Assembly (NCBI GenBank): GCA_964587655.1
Contig: CAZPMT010000090.1
Coordinates: 1 to 22,297, forward strand
Origin: CAZPMT01 sp964587655
GTDB lineage: Bacteria > Hydrogenedentota > Hydrogenedentia > Hydrogenedentales > SLHB01
Direction of reading: 5' to 3'
DNA: 22,297 nucleotides
Shown here in pieces: positions 15,870 through 22,297 of this stretch (the first letter of the stretch is position 1; the number at the start of each line of letters is the position of its first letter). The notes beneath the pieces are model-generated. The model had not been told where the DNA came from, did no database searches, and saw only the letters and a program-made list of their open reading frames with translations. The position numbers and the translations under genes were made by a program.

Positions 15870-15881
15870 GCAGCGCCTCCT

Positions 15882-15923
15882 ATCTTACGTAAGAAGTCTA
15901 ACGTAAGATCGCGCTCACGTCAA
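15882..15923 (-). promoter_or_regulatory. autoregulated promoter/operator of the RHH antitoxin
   Basis: Minus-strand promoter TTGACG (15923-15918), 17-bp spacer, TAGACT (15900-15895). The -10 region lies inside an inverted repeat: ATCTTACG at 15882-15889 and CGTAAGAT at 15902-15909. The left half is itself a 12-bp palindrome (TCTTACGTAAGA, 15883-15894). Paired sites over the -10 are typical of RHH antitoxin autorepression. Confidence 0.65.
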
Positions 15924-15984
15924 GCCCAACGCCCGCCGACACAGGAGGCAAGGCTGCCACTATTGCCAGCCGAAGCGTATAGTG

Positions 15985-16020
15985 TTGCAAAATGCAGCAA
16001 TATGTTGTATTATGTCAACA
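15985..16020 (+). promoter_or_regulatory. promoter/operator of the ParD-like/RelE-ParE TA operon
   Basis: TTGCAA (15985-15990), 17-bp spacer, TATTAT (16008-16013). The inverted repeat TGTTG(N8)CAACA at 16003-16020 overlaps the -10 and is a likely antitoxin operator. Transcription would start near 16020, 25 nt before the antitoxin ATG. Confidence 0.65.
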
Positions 16021-16044
16021 CTCCGAACGAAGGAGATTACTGTC

Positions 16045-16263
16045 ATGACCACTGCTGTACGAGTATCCGAAAAACTGGTAAGGGAAGCCAAGCTCGTCGC
16101 CGCCGTTGACAACCGCTCCGTCACCGGCCAGATTGAGCACTGGGCGAAGGTCGGGAAATGCGCCGAGGAGAATCCCGGCCTGACATACGGATTGATCAAA
16201 GAAATCCTGCTGGGGATCGAAGAGCTTGAGCAGGGCGGCCATTCTGAATACAAATTCGGTTGA
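16045..16263 (+). CDS. ParD-like antitoxin
   Basis: A 72-residue protein beginning MTTAVRVSEKLVREAKLVAA. It has the features of the ParD-like antitoxin family: a short strand (AVRVSEKLV), then helices with NRSVTGQIEHWAKVGKCAEENPGL and a C-terminal acidic/amphipathic segment (IKEILLGIEELEQG). The open frame extends upstream to 15982, but that would place the start inside the promoter. ATG 16045 has AAGGAG 8 nt before it and matches the family N-terminus. It should bind and silence the toxin encoded 6 nt downstream and repress its own promoter. Confidence 0.8.
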   Translation: MTTAVRVSEKLVREAKLVAAVDNRSVTGQIEHWAKVGKCAEENPGLTYGLIKEILLGIEELEQGGHSEYKFG

Positions 16264-16269
16264 TCGCCG

Positions 16270-16551
16270 ATGCCCATCGTACAATCAACCTCTTTCGAGA
16301 AGAAGGTCCGCAAATTCGGGAGGCAGGAGAAGCGCATTCTCGACAACCAGATCCGCAAGATCCTGGACGACCCGGCGATAGGGCAGGAGAAAAAAGGAGA
16401 TCTGAGGGGCGTTTTCGTCCACAAGTTCAAGATACACTCGACGCAGTATCTGCTTGCATATCGTTTCGTTGGCGGCAATGTCGAACTAGTAATGATCGGG
16501 CCCCACGAGAGCTACTATCGAGACCTGTCCGGTTATATTAGAAGCAGATAA
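16270..16551 (+). CDS. RelE/ParE-superfamily toxin
   Basis: A 93-residue protein of normal length for the family. It is basic, with two N-terminal helices (FEKKVRKFGRQEKRILDNQIRKILDDP), then the strands LRGVFVHKF, YLLAYRFV and VELVMIGPHESYYRDL that form the RelE/ParE sheet. Whether it cuts mRNA on the ribosome or inhibits gyrase cannot be told from sequence. It begins 6 nt after the ParD-like antitoxin, so they are co-translated. The pair looks complete and functional, unlike the neighbouring RHH/PIN pair. Confidence 0.8.
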   Translation: MPIVQSTSFEKKVRKFGRQEKRILDNQIRKILDDPAIGQEKKGDLRGVFVHKFKIHSTQYLLAYRFVGGNVELVMIGPHESYYRDLSGYIRSR

Positions 16552-16569
16552 GGGAAATGTGGAATGCAA

Positions 16570-16630
16570 GACATTACCCCATCAGCCATCAGGGGCCCCA
16601 TCAGACTGGCCATCAGGCTACCCATCGTTA
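16570..16630. repeat. short-period repeat of CATCAG words
   Basis: CCATCAG or CCCATC occurs five times in about 55 bp (between GGGGCCCC and CTGG spacers). It fills the gap between the TA toxin and the TOPRIM-like gene. No gene is supported in 16552-16728. Confidence 0.45.
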
Positions 16631-16728
16631 TCTGGACCCACAGCATTTGCGGTCGCGTCACGCTGGATACAGGCGTGCAAGCGACTCCATTCACCGTTGC
16701 GGCAACCACTGTTCGAGCCGTCGCGCTT

Positions 16729-17388
16729 TCAGTCTGGGTTGGATTGGGTCTGTGCGGCAAGAGTAGCCACGGCATTGCTCGTCGACTCTTCGAAGGCGCG
16801 GAATGCGCGGAGATGGCGGAGTAGGGAGAAGTCCGAAATCAGTTCCGCCACTCGCTGTACTCGCCCGTTAATATCGCGGTTGAACTGAGCAAGGCGACGG
16901 CCCGCTTTGCCCGAAGCCTCTGCCAATAGCGAATACAACACAGTCTTGGGATCTGGGAGGTCTTCGAGCCGGTTCAACTGCGGCATAACAAGAGACATCC
17001 TCCCGTTCGGGTTTGCCGCGGCACGGCGTATGGCGCTCTTGTTTATGAGAAGCCAGGCCTCCGTCATCCGTACGGGAACGACAGGCACATGAGGTCCGAC
17101 CTGCGATTCCAAGGCTGCACTGGCGATCTCGGCAATCCTCTGATGCATCGGCTCGTTTTCAGCGTCCCTGTGTATGAAGGCTATGTCGCACGGGTAGAGT
17201 ATTAGCGCCTGTCTCATTCGGTCGGCCAATAGGGAGGGAGGCTTGCGAAGAATACGTAGGTCGGCAACGCTTCGCTCGATACTGAACGAGGATGTCGCAG
17301 GCAGTTGGTAAAGGGTCCAGTCTATGATCGCGCGAAGGCAGCGATCACTCGATCCGTCACAGATCAGCGTGTACCGAAGGGTTTCCAT
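16729..17388 (-). CDS. TOPRIM-like (DUF4276-type) protein, partner of the AAA ATPase
   Basis: A 219-residue protein. The N-terminus METLRYTLICDGSSDRCL resembles the first TOPRIM strand-turn, with Asp replacing the usual Glu. IHRDAENEP (72-80) supplies a DxE in place of DxD. PVRMTEAWLL places E110 in the conserved EAWLL block of DUF4276-type proteins, followed by a GRR and a SFxxL-like end. A metal-dependent nuclease role fits, but the altered acidic residues need checking. ATG 17388 lies 7 nt after the ATPase stop; the longer frame from 17451 would overlap the ATPase and adds no homology. It is co-transcribed with the ATPase, and the pair recalls split OLD/PARIS-like ATPase-plus-TOPRIM defence modules. 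Confidence 0.65.
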   Translation of the reverse strand: METLRYTLICDGSSDRCLRAIIDWTLYQLPATSSFSIERSVADLRILRKPPSLLADRMRQALILYPCDIAFIHRDAENEPMHQRIAEIASAALESQVGPHVPVVPVRMTEAWLLINKSAIRRAAANPNGRMSLVMPQLNRLEDLPDPKTVLYSLLAEASGKAGRRLAQFNRDINGRVQRVAELISDFSLLRHLRAFRAFEESTSNAVATLAAQTQSNPD

Positions 17389-17395
17389 TACTGCA

Positions 17396-18790
17396 TTACT
17401 CTTCCTTGCAGAAGTCGAGCCACATCTGTCTTGGCTTCTCAGGCGCGGCAAAGCCGAGGTAGGATCGGACTTTCCCTCTTGCGAGATATCTGGCGGCAGG
17501 TATTCCTTTCCCCCGCCAACTCTCGGCAGGGACCTTCACAAGCGCCACACGGGCACGGGTCCCGTTGACGGGCCGGCTTTCCTCATCGAAATACACAAGG
17601 TCCGGCTCACTGACGTTTTGGAAGACCTCCGGTGAGTGCGTATTGACGATGACTTGTCTAAGGGGATTCTCAGACCCGACCTCGTACTCCGGTTCGACTG
17701 CAATGTCTTTCAGCAGTCGTACCATTGCCGTGATCCGGTCAGGATGAATGCCATTCTCCGGTTCCTCGAGGCATATGACGCCCCGAACCTCTGGATCCTG
17801 TGCAAGAGCAGAAAGGACGAGAAACCGAAGGGTGCCGTCTGACAGGGAGCGAGCGGGGTGGAATACGCCGTCGCGTCCCTTGACTTCAAGCGTCAGGGTC
17901 TCCGTCTTTGCATCATCCCTTACTTGGACCTCTTGCACGTCTTCGATCAGTTCAGACAGGCGGCTTGCCAGCTCAGCGCATGCTGCGCCGGGCTCTTTCT
18001 CGCCCTTTTGCAGGCGGAAGATGGCCGCGGGTAAGTTCCCGCCTCGAGAATCAATCGTTCGCTCATCCTGATACAGTGACGGGGCGCGCATGGCGGAGGG
18101 CTCCAGGAGTAGGCTCCGCCATGATTGCAGTTCCCTGTTCACCGCGAGAACGGTTGGATAGTCGCTTGAGGCCATGCCGCCAATAACGGTCAGTTGGGAT
18201 CTCGGCGCAGCGAGACGGCGTCCCCCATGTCCTTCCTGATGAACGCGGATCTCGGGCTCCGGCGCATCCTTCTTGTCCGTTGAGATGAAATGGCCCTTGT
18301 GCCTACCTGTTATGCTCGAATCGAGGAATCTCTTCTTCGCGGGGAATCCTAGTCTTTGCCTTGCCTTGCTCTGCGTAATGTGGTCCAAACGCTCGAAGGC
18401 CAGTACGAGTTTCTCGACGCCATCGTCCTTCTGAAGTCTGAAGGCCACTTCATACTCGAGCGTCGATATGGCGGCATTTGCCTTCACTCCGAAGTTGTCG
18501 TGAACATTTCGTTCAACGATTAGCTCCGCAGTGAATCGCATCTCCGGCGCCGTATAGTCTCCGAAGGTGGAGAATAGCGACCTCGGTTCCGGGGAGCGTC
18601 CCTTTGATTCCCTCAGACGTTGGGCCGCTTCCATGATTGGGTATTGGCTCAGGAGATGAAGAAAGTGAATGGCATCGAAGAGGTTCGACTTACCGGCTCC
18701 ATTCGGGCCAACAATGCATGTAAACGGTCCAAATCGTATGTCAACGTCGAAAAGGTTCTTGAACCCCTGCACCTTGAGTCGCGTAAGCAT
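17396..18790 (-). CDS. AAA/SMC-type ATPase (AAA_21), probable phage-defence effector
   Basis: A 464-residue ABC/SMC-like ATPase. Walker A GPNGAGKS lies at 28-35, right after the family N-terminus LTRLKVQGFKNL. The signature-like SLSDGT is at 315-320, Walker B VICLEEPENGIHP at 338-350 with catalytic Glu, and the switch NTHSP contains H385. The ~250-residue insert between Walker A and signature lacks a long heptad coiled coil, so it is of the compact AAA_21 type rather than RecN/SMC. The start ATG 18790 has GAGGTG 6 nt before it. It precedes the TOPRIM-like gene by 7 nt. Such ATPases sense or scaffold and regulate a nuclease partner in several anti-phage systems. Confidence 0.8.
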   Translation of the reverse strand: MLTRLKVQGFKNLFDVDIRFGPFTCIVGPNGAGKSNLFDAIHFLHLLSQYPIMEAAQRLRESKGRSPEPRSLFSTFGDYTAPEMRFTAELIVERNVHDNFGVKANAAISTLEYEVAFRLQKDDGVEKLVLAFERLDHITQSKARQRLGFPAKKRFLDSSITGRHKGHFISTDKKDAPEPEIRVHQEGHGGRRLAAPRSQLTVIGGMASSDYPTVLAVNRELQSWRSLLLEPSAMRAPSLYQDERTIDSRGGNLPAAIFRLQKGEKEPGAACAELASRLSELIEDVQEVQVRDDAKTETLTLEVKGRDGVFHPARSLSDGTLRFLVLSALAQDPEVRGVICLEEPENGIHPDRITAMVRLLKDIAVEPEYEVGSENPLRQVIVNTHSPEVFQNVSEPDLVYFDEESRPVNGTRARVALVKVPAESWRGKGIPAARYLARGKVRSYLGFAAPEKPRQMWLDFCKEE

Positions 18791-18972
18791 GCTGCACCTC
18801 GCATGACCACCGCTGCTATTCTATCACCAGAGGACTCATTTCGCCAGATCTCTTCGATGCGTTCCACTTCAGGGATGAATCCGGGATTCAGGAAATGAGC
18901 ACATTGCGGTTCTATTTTCATCGCAGGCAGCACGCAAGAACCGCGAGGATCCCGAATGATTGGCCGAGGGCC

Positions 18973-19689
18973 TCAGAGGGACAGCTCGAGTTGGCGGCAC
19001 GCGCTGTGGTGGTAGACCTTGCGGACGAAGTCGGCGACGCTGCGATGGGATGTATCGGCATCCAACATGCGCACGGCGGTGACGGCATCGCCTCGGAGGT
19101 GGCGGTGAAACCGGCCTTCGAGTCGGACGGGCTCGATGGGATTCAGTTCGCGGAACGTGTTGAGTCGGACGCCGGGGGTATAGAAGAGGTCGTGCGTGAC
19201 CGGGTTGCTCTTGACGACCTTCCTCGCGTCCTCCGGAAACTCCTGGAGGTCGATTACGGCGAAACGGTGATCGACGTTCTCATCGGCCGTCTGAGCCGGG
19301 ACGCAACGGAGGTCGAGACGCCTGTTCCAGTATTCGCACAGTTCCTCGACGTGCGCCAACAGCCGGAGCGCGAGGTCCGCCGCCTCGGAGGACTCGTGCA
19401 GTTCACGTCCGGTGAAGTGCTGGATGCACTCGTTGAGGCCGGTGAGGCCCACGCTGAACTGCGCCTCCTGCATGTTCAGATATGGCCGGCCATCCCGTTC
19501 GATGGCGAGGAGCGCCAAGGGCTCCATGCCCTTGAGGGACAGCAACTGCTCGATGAAATCGTTTTTCTGCACGTGCGCGCGGGCGGCGAGGCCGACAAGC
19601 CCCTGGATTTCAGCCAGCAGCGAATCTTCGTTCGGCGCGCGGTACGCCGCGCGGGCGCCGATTCGCTGGCCGACATCGAGGTCCGGCAA
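18973..19689 (-). pseudogene. nrdD: internal fragment of anaerobic ribonucleoside-triphosphate reductase
   Basis: An open stretch of about 238 codons with clear class III ribonucleotide reductase character. It contains NEDSLLAEIQ, AHVQKNDFIEQLLSL, GLTGLNECIQHFTGRELHESSEAADL, FAVIDLQEFPEDARKVVKSNPVTHDL, ADFVRKVYHH and CRQLELS. It then stops at TGA. The family continues for roughly 70-80 residues with a Cys-rich zinc site and the glycyl-radical Gly, and these are absent. The N-terminal ~400 residues are also absent; homology fades near the TTG at 19689. The fragment is truncated at both ends and cannot be active. The absence of internal stops suggests recent loss. The longer opposite-strand frame (18895-19791) is its shadow. 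Confidence 0.75.
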
Positions 19690-19699
19690 GAACGCTCGA

Positions 19700-20160
19700 G
19701 GCCCGCCGTAACGGCATACTCAAAAACTTATCCACCGGTTCCACAAAGAGAAAGGACCAAAGAGAAATCGCTACTACGGTTACTGCATTGATCTCTTCAC
19801 ACCAAACCTCGCTCAGCATACAATTGGGGCCTCCCTGATTGAATGCACATTCCTTTCCATATCCACGCCCGCATGCCGATTCTCTCCTTGCGCCCGGTCC
19901 CCGCCAAGGCCTTATTCTGCCCTTACGAGGACTTGTGCATGGCGTCAAGGGTTTAGCAAAGTGCTTTTCCGGTAGTGTTTTGCATGTCACGATCGAGTGG
20001 ACAGTGGCTGCACATACGGACTTCTCGTGTCTTACAATCGAACACCGGCGCTGGAACAAACCCAGCCAGCCCCACCGAGAAACGCCGCACTACAAACCAC
20101 TTGCCACGTCACTCAGCACCGCCCATACCCGCTCACTACTCGAACGCCGCAGACAGGGGG
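19700..20160. other. intergenic stretch without supported gene
   Basis: About 460 bp between the nrdD fragment and the Lys-rich small gene. It holds one DnaA-box-like TTATCCACC (19728-19736) and only short frames without domains. No hairpin or tandem repeat of note was seen. Confidence 0.4.
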
Positions 20161-20271
20161 CTATTTCTCTTTCTTCTTCTCTTTCTTCTGTTTCCGTTTT
20201 TCCATTAGCGTAAGCTTGGCCTTCTTCTGTACTTCTCTCTTGCCTTTGTCTTTCTTTCCAGTGTCACCCAT
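20161..20271 (-). CDS. 36-residue Lys-rich protein of a conserved small family
   Basis: ATG 20271 to TAG 20163-20161. It begins MGDTGKKDKGKREVQKKAKL and ends in alternating KK/EK residues, with about half of all residues Lys, Arg or Glu. AAGGAG precedes the ATG by 8 nt. From memory, near-identical short proteins (MGD..KKDKGKRE..KKAKLT..EKRK) occur in unrelated bacteria as conserved hypothetical proteins, which argues that this is a real gene. The role is unknown. It may bind nucleic acid, as its charge suggests, but that is inference. It is preceded on its strand by the exonuclease remnant. Confidence 0.55.
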   Translation of the reverse strand: MGDTGKKDKGKREVQKKAKLTLMEKRKQKKEKKKEK

Positions 20272-20314
20272 GTCCGTTTCTCCTTAGTTTGAAGGTAAGC
20301 TCATCTGAAAGGCT

Positions 20315-20452
20315 CTACGCTTGGTTCATCGGCCTCAGGATCTGAAACATCTCCCGCGTCAGTCCAACATCGTACTGGGCATCGTGCATTTTTCCGCCGT
20401 CCACCTCAAGGCCCAATGCTTCGGCCACGGTCGCCAGCTTGAAATCCTTCAT
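20315..20452 (-). pseudogene. C-terminal remnant of a DEDDh exonuclease
   Basis: The frame from ATG 20452 reads MKDFKLATVAEALGLEV, then KMHDAQYDVGLTREMFQIL, and ends at TAG. MHDAQYD is the ExoIII motif (HxxxxD) of DnaQ/RNase T-type 3'-5' exonucleases, with the helix before it as in the family. The ExoI and ExoII motifs are not found upstream in any frame, where a zinc-ribbon ORF sits instead. It is therefore only the last quarter of the enzyme. Confidence 0.55.
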
Positions 20453-20603
20453 TGAGGCCCGTCTCGTCATCAGGTGCACCACCGCCAGCACAGTTGACAC
20501 AAAATCCGCCGAAATTACATCCCGGACTAAGGACTGCTCCGCAACTGGCGCATTCCACGGCGTCGTCTTCCTTTATGTCCGCGCCGCACGTTTCGCACCG
20601 CAT
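20406..20603 (-). CDS. zinc-ribbon ORF fused out of frame into the exonuclease remnant
   Basis: A 65-residue frame starting MRCETCGADIKEDDAVECASCG, with further Cys at C29 and in FCVNC. These CxxC/CxxC pairs are a double zinc ribbon. AAGGATGAT precedes the ATG. The last ~20 residues (about 20406-20465) overlap the exonuclease frame in another register and are therefore probably read-through of a deletion scar. The first ~43 residues are credible. Function unknown; zinc ribbons of this type are often small nucleic-acid or protein-binding units. Confidence 0.4.
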   Translation of the reverse strand: MRCETCGADIKEDDAVECASCGAVLSPGCNFGGFCVNCAGGGAPDDETGLNEGFQAGDRGRSIGP

Positions 20604-20649
20604 CGTATCATCCTTGACGCTGTTTGCACGAACGGCTTCTGGCGGTGTT

Positions 20650-20995
20650 TCAATCCTTTTCCCAATGCATCCGCTTGCGTGGGTGGTTTACCACGCGAAG
20701 TGCAGTGTTTACTATTCCGGCTGCGAAAGTCCCTTTGTCCGGGACATCCAGATCGAGCTGCGCGGCTATCTGGGCGTAGATACTGCGTGCGGACGCTTCC
20801 GTCGGAATTGAACCGCGCACGAACAATCGCTGGGGCATTATAGGTATATGCTGGCCATTTCCAGCTTCCCCTAGTTCGTGTGCCGGGTGGCCTCTTCTTC
20901 TTGACGTATCTATCGCATTGGTCAATACGCGACCAGAACGCGTTCCAGTCGATCTTCTCGGCGTGTAACCATTCCTGAATTGTCCTACCGGACAT
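20650..20995 (-). pseudogene. unknown protein split by a frameshift
   Basis: Frame 1 starts at ATG 20995 (GGGAGAGGAAAC upstream) with MSGRTIQEWLHAEKIDWNAF and continues protein-like to about WKWPAYTY near 20840. Frame 2 then becomes protein-like from about 20838 (MPQRLFVRGSIPTEAS, ARSIYAQIAAQLDLDVPDKG, GIVNTALRVVNHPRK) to its stop at 20650. After the switch, frame 1 turns into low-quality Arg/Ser/Cys sequence. No ribosome binding site precedes the internal ATG, so one gene with a frameshift is more likely than two. I do not recognise the family. Confidence 0.45.
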
Positions 20996-21139
20996 CGTTT
21001 GTTTCCTCTCCCGACCTTCGTCGGCTTACGGTGATTGTCGCGTGATTCGCTTCTGTCCATGTTCCAAAATGATATTAGCAGTGCCCGTGCTCAGCCCTGC
21101 TTCGACTTGGATGAGGAAGTTCCCCAGCCGAGTCACCTC

Positions 21140-21799
21140 CTATCCCCGGAAGTCATCTCGCTCCATCAGCACCCTGGCCAGTTGGTTCTCCGTTGTACGG
21201 GGCCATTTGAGCTTTTGCAGGTATGTGTTGACCTTTTCGATGTCGAATGCATCGGGGTCAAACTTGCCGCCGAGCCACTCCATCATGGACTCGTGTTCCT
21301 CATGCTTGGAATCCTTGATGATTTCAAGCAGGTCCGCATACCCCCCGATGCCGCCGCAGTCTTCCGGTGGACAGGCGCAACCTCCGGCAAGGCATTCAGC
21401 AAAACCCTTGTGCGCCGCATCAGGCTCGTGTATCTTCTCTACGGTGACGTAATGTACCCATGAATCGCCGAAATCGTATTCATAGATGAACTTTGCTTTC
21501 TCTCTCGGCACGACTTCCATCAAGGCAGTTCTTCCTTCATCGAGATCGGGCGGTTCGCCAAAACCCATGTCGTCGTTTATCCTTGGGTCCGAATACCTCT
21601 TGTTTCCGATTGTGAACTGATGGAGGTGGCTGTTCGTCCAGCCCATGGCCACCTGGATTACGGCATGCAGAAGCCCAAGATTCACATCTCCTCGCACCCG
21701 CAGCCTGCGCCAGACAGGGAGGTCAGGAAGCGTGATTTTCAACTGATACATTGTGGCGCTCTTTCCTGAAGGGGAACGGCGGGTTTTGCTTTCACTCAT
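21140..21799 (-). CDS. plasmid pRiA4b ORF-3-like family protein
   Basis: A 219-residue protein of the pRiA4b ORF-3 family (also labelled IS1096 TnpR-like in databases). Family blocks are MYQLKITLPDLPVWRRLRV, HAVIQVAMGWTNSHLHQF, FIYEYDFGDSWVHYVTVE, CLAGGCACPPEDCGGIGGY and the C-terminal HESMMEWLGGKFDPDAFD. The fold is compact alpha/beta. The biochemical role is unknown, but members are common in mobile and defence-rich regions. The start ATG 21799 has AAGGAG 8 nt upstream and overlaps the TGA of a short upstream frame (ATGA). M17 is a possible alternative start. Confidence 0.8.
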   Translation of the reverse strand: MSESKTRRSPSGKSATMYQLKITLPDLPVWRRLRVRGDVNLGLLHAVIQVAMGWTNSHLHQFTIGNKRYSDPRINDDMGFGEPPDLDEGRTALMEVVPREKAKFIYEYDFGDSWVHYVTVEKIHEPDAAHKGFAECLAGGCACPPEDCGGIGGYADLLEIIKDSKHEEHESMMEWLGGKFDPDAFDIEKVNTYLQKLKWPRTTENQLARVLMERDDFRG

Positions 21800-21945
21800 T
21801 GGATTGGCTCCTTCGTTCGATCGCTAATGAGTTCATGAAGTTGAGCGAGTTTCGAAATCTCCTCTGACGAGCCTTTACGATAGACGTAGTGGAGCATGCG
21901 GCGAACCCGATGACAAAATTCCGTAAACGTCTGGTTAACGCCATC
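21796..21945 (-). pseudogene. 3' remnant of the gene upstream of the pRiA4b ORF-3 gene
   Basis: A frame opens after TAA and reads QTFTEFCHRVRRMLHYVYRK, then EEISKLAQLHELISDR, ending at TGA 21798-21796, which overlaps the next ATG. It looks like genuine protein (amphipathic helices). The only ATG (21897) lacks a ribosome binding site, and the frame is cut near 21934-21945. It probably lost its 5' end to the IS66-like insertion next door. Confidence 0.4.
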
Positions 21946-22003
21946 TTATCATTTCGTTGGGGGTCTGGGATAATGGAGCCATCGAAGCGGGAGGACCTTT
22001 TCG

Positions 22004-22180
22004 ATGGCGAGAACAGACAAGCATGAGACATAGCGTTCGCAGTGCTGGCGCAGGGTTACCCGTGCGTGGCGTGAGAGCGGGGAATCGATTCGGGAACGCT
22101 GCCGCAGGCATGGGGTGTCGGAAGCAGGGTTTCATACGTGGACGACGCGAACTCGCGCATCGGAACGGCATGGTGGGTGA
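22004..22180 (+). pseudogene. IS66-family TnpA-like remnant with an internal stop
   Basis: ATG 22004 (GGGAGG upstream) reads MARTDKHET, then TAG at 22031. The same frame continues RSQCWRRVTRAWRESGESIR, then RCRRHGVSEAGFHTW, and ends at TGA 22178-22180. The WRR..AW..SG.SI..FCRRHGVS.ASF..W pattern is the helix-turn-helix of the small IS66-type accessory protein TnpA. The nonsense codon and the loss of the usual C-terminus show decay. The left end of the element may be near 21934. Confidence 0.5.
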
Positions 22181-22277
22181 CCTAAGACATGGTTGCCTAC
22201 ACCCATGCGGGTCACCCTGCGGGATTCTGACCTTCAGTCGCTTCTCAGAGCTTGTGAAACAATCCCAAAATGGCGTC

Positions 22278-22297
22278 ATTCCCGCGAAAGCGGGAAT
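22278..22297. repeat. hairpin repeat ATTCCCGC-GAAA-GCGGGAAT at the window edge
   Basis: A perfect 8-bp stem closing a GAAA tetraloop. It resembles widespread ATTCCC-N-GGGAAT intergenic repeats, such as the dRS3-type repeats known in Neisseria. It may continue past the window. Confidence 0.7.

Noticed and set aside
15982..16044. Longer start for the ParD-like antitoxin
   Set aside because: It lies inside the -35/-10 promoter, so it would not be in the transcript.
17389..17451. Longer start for the TOPRIM-like protein
   Set aside because: It overlaps the ATPase coding end and the extra residues lack family character.
19728..19736. DnaA-box-like TTATCCACC as an origin signal
   Set aside because: A single imperfect box with no cluster, no AT-rich unwinding region and no dnaA or dnaN nearby.
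18895..19791. 298-codon plus-strand open frame
   Set aside because: It is the reverse shadow of the nrdD fragment, which has clear family motifs on the minus strand.
21792..22031. 79-codon minus-strand frame upstream of the pRiA4b gene
   Set aside because: A competing frame (21796-21945) reads more like protein and is ATGA-coupled; this one mixes IS and host sequence.

Overview
Organism. This is a GC-rich bacterial chromosome segment, probably from an uncultured environmental lineage of the Hydrogenedentota / Planctomycetota / Lentisphaerota type. That placement is an inference. It rests on large exported carbohydrate-active proteins, a Kelch-type protein with a C-terminal sorting-like tail, and intergenic tracts full of short inverted repeats and low-complexity heptamers. 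No rRNA, tRNA or CRISPR array was seen.

Layout. (1) 69-2845: a compact plus-strand operon behind a near-consensus sigma70 promoter. It encodes a small helical protein of unknown function, a gluzincin-type metallopeptidase (HEFGH plus a downstream ExxxD) and a divergent dCTP deaminase-like enzyme. Its base composition is visibly lower in GC than the genes that follow. This is the best candidate for an undescribed system, possibly nucleotide-based phage defence. (2) 2943-8826: a carbohydrate block with an exported GH29-like/GATase-like glycosidase, a GH106-like glycosidase without a signal peptide, and a convergent ketopantoate-reductase family oxidoreductase. (3) 8827-11870: a repeat-rich region with a MITE-like element, the tail of a DUF5615 PIN-like toxin gene, a Kelch-repeat surface protein interrupted by an in-frame TAA, and several inverted or tandem repeats. 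(4) 11875-14193: a large exported beta-propeller plus alpha-helical toroid protein.

(5) 14279-22297: an island of defence, toxin-antitoxin and decayed genes. It holds a DUF2161 PD-(D/E)XK-like protein, a 51-residue two-helix membrane protein, an RHH antitoxin with a truncated PIN toxin, an intact ParD-like/RelE-ParE pair, and an AAA ATPase with a TOPRIM-like DUF4276-type partner. Next come an internal fragment of anaerobic ribonucleotide reductase (nrdD), a Lys-rich 36-residue protein, an exonuclease tail fused out of frame to a zinc-ribbon ORF, and a frameshifted gene. The window closes with a pRiA4b ORF-3 family protein, an IS66 TnpA-like remnant and a hairpin repeat.

How they fit. The window alternates between housekeeping/carbohydrate genes and accessory modules with signs of insertion and decay: five or more truncated or interrupted genes, TA modules and IS debris. 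The right-hand 8 kb looks like a hotspot where defence genes arrive and erode. The left-hand dCTP-deaminase/peptidase operon looks like a complete, intact accessory module.
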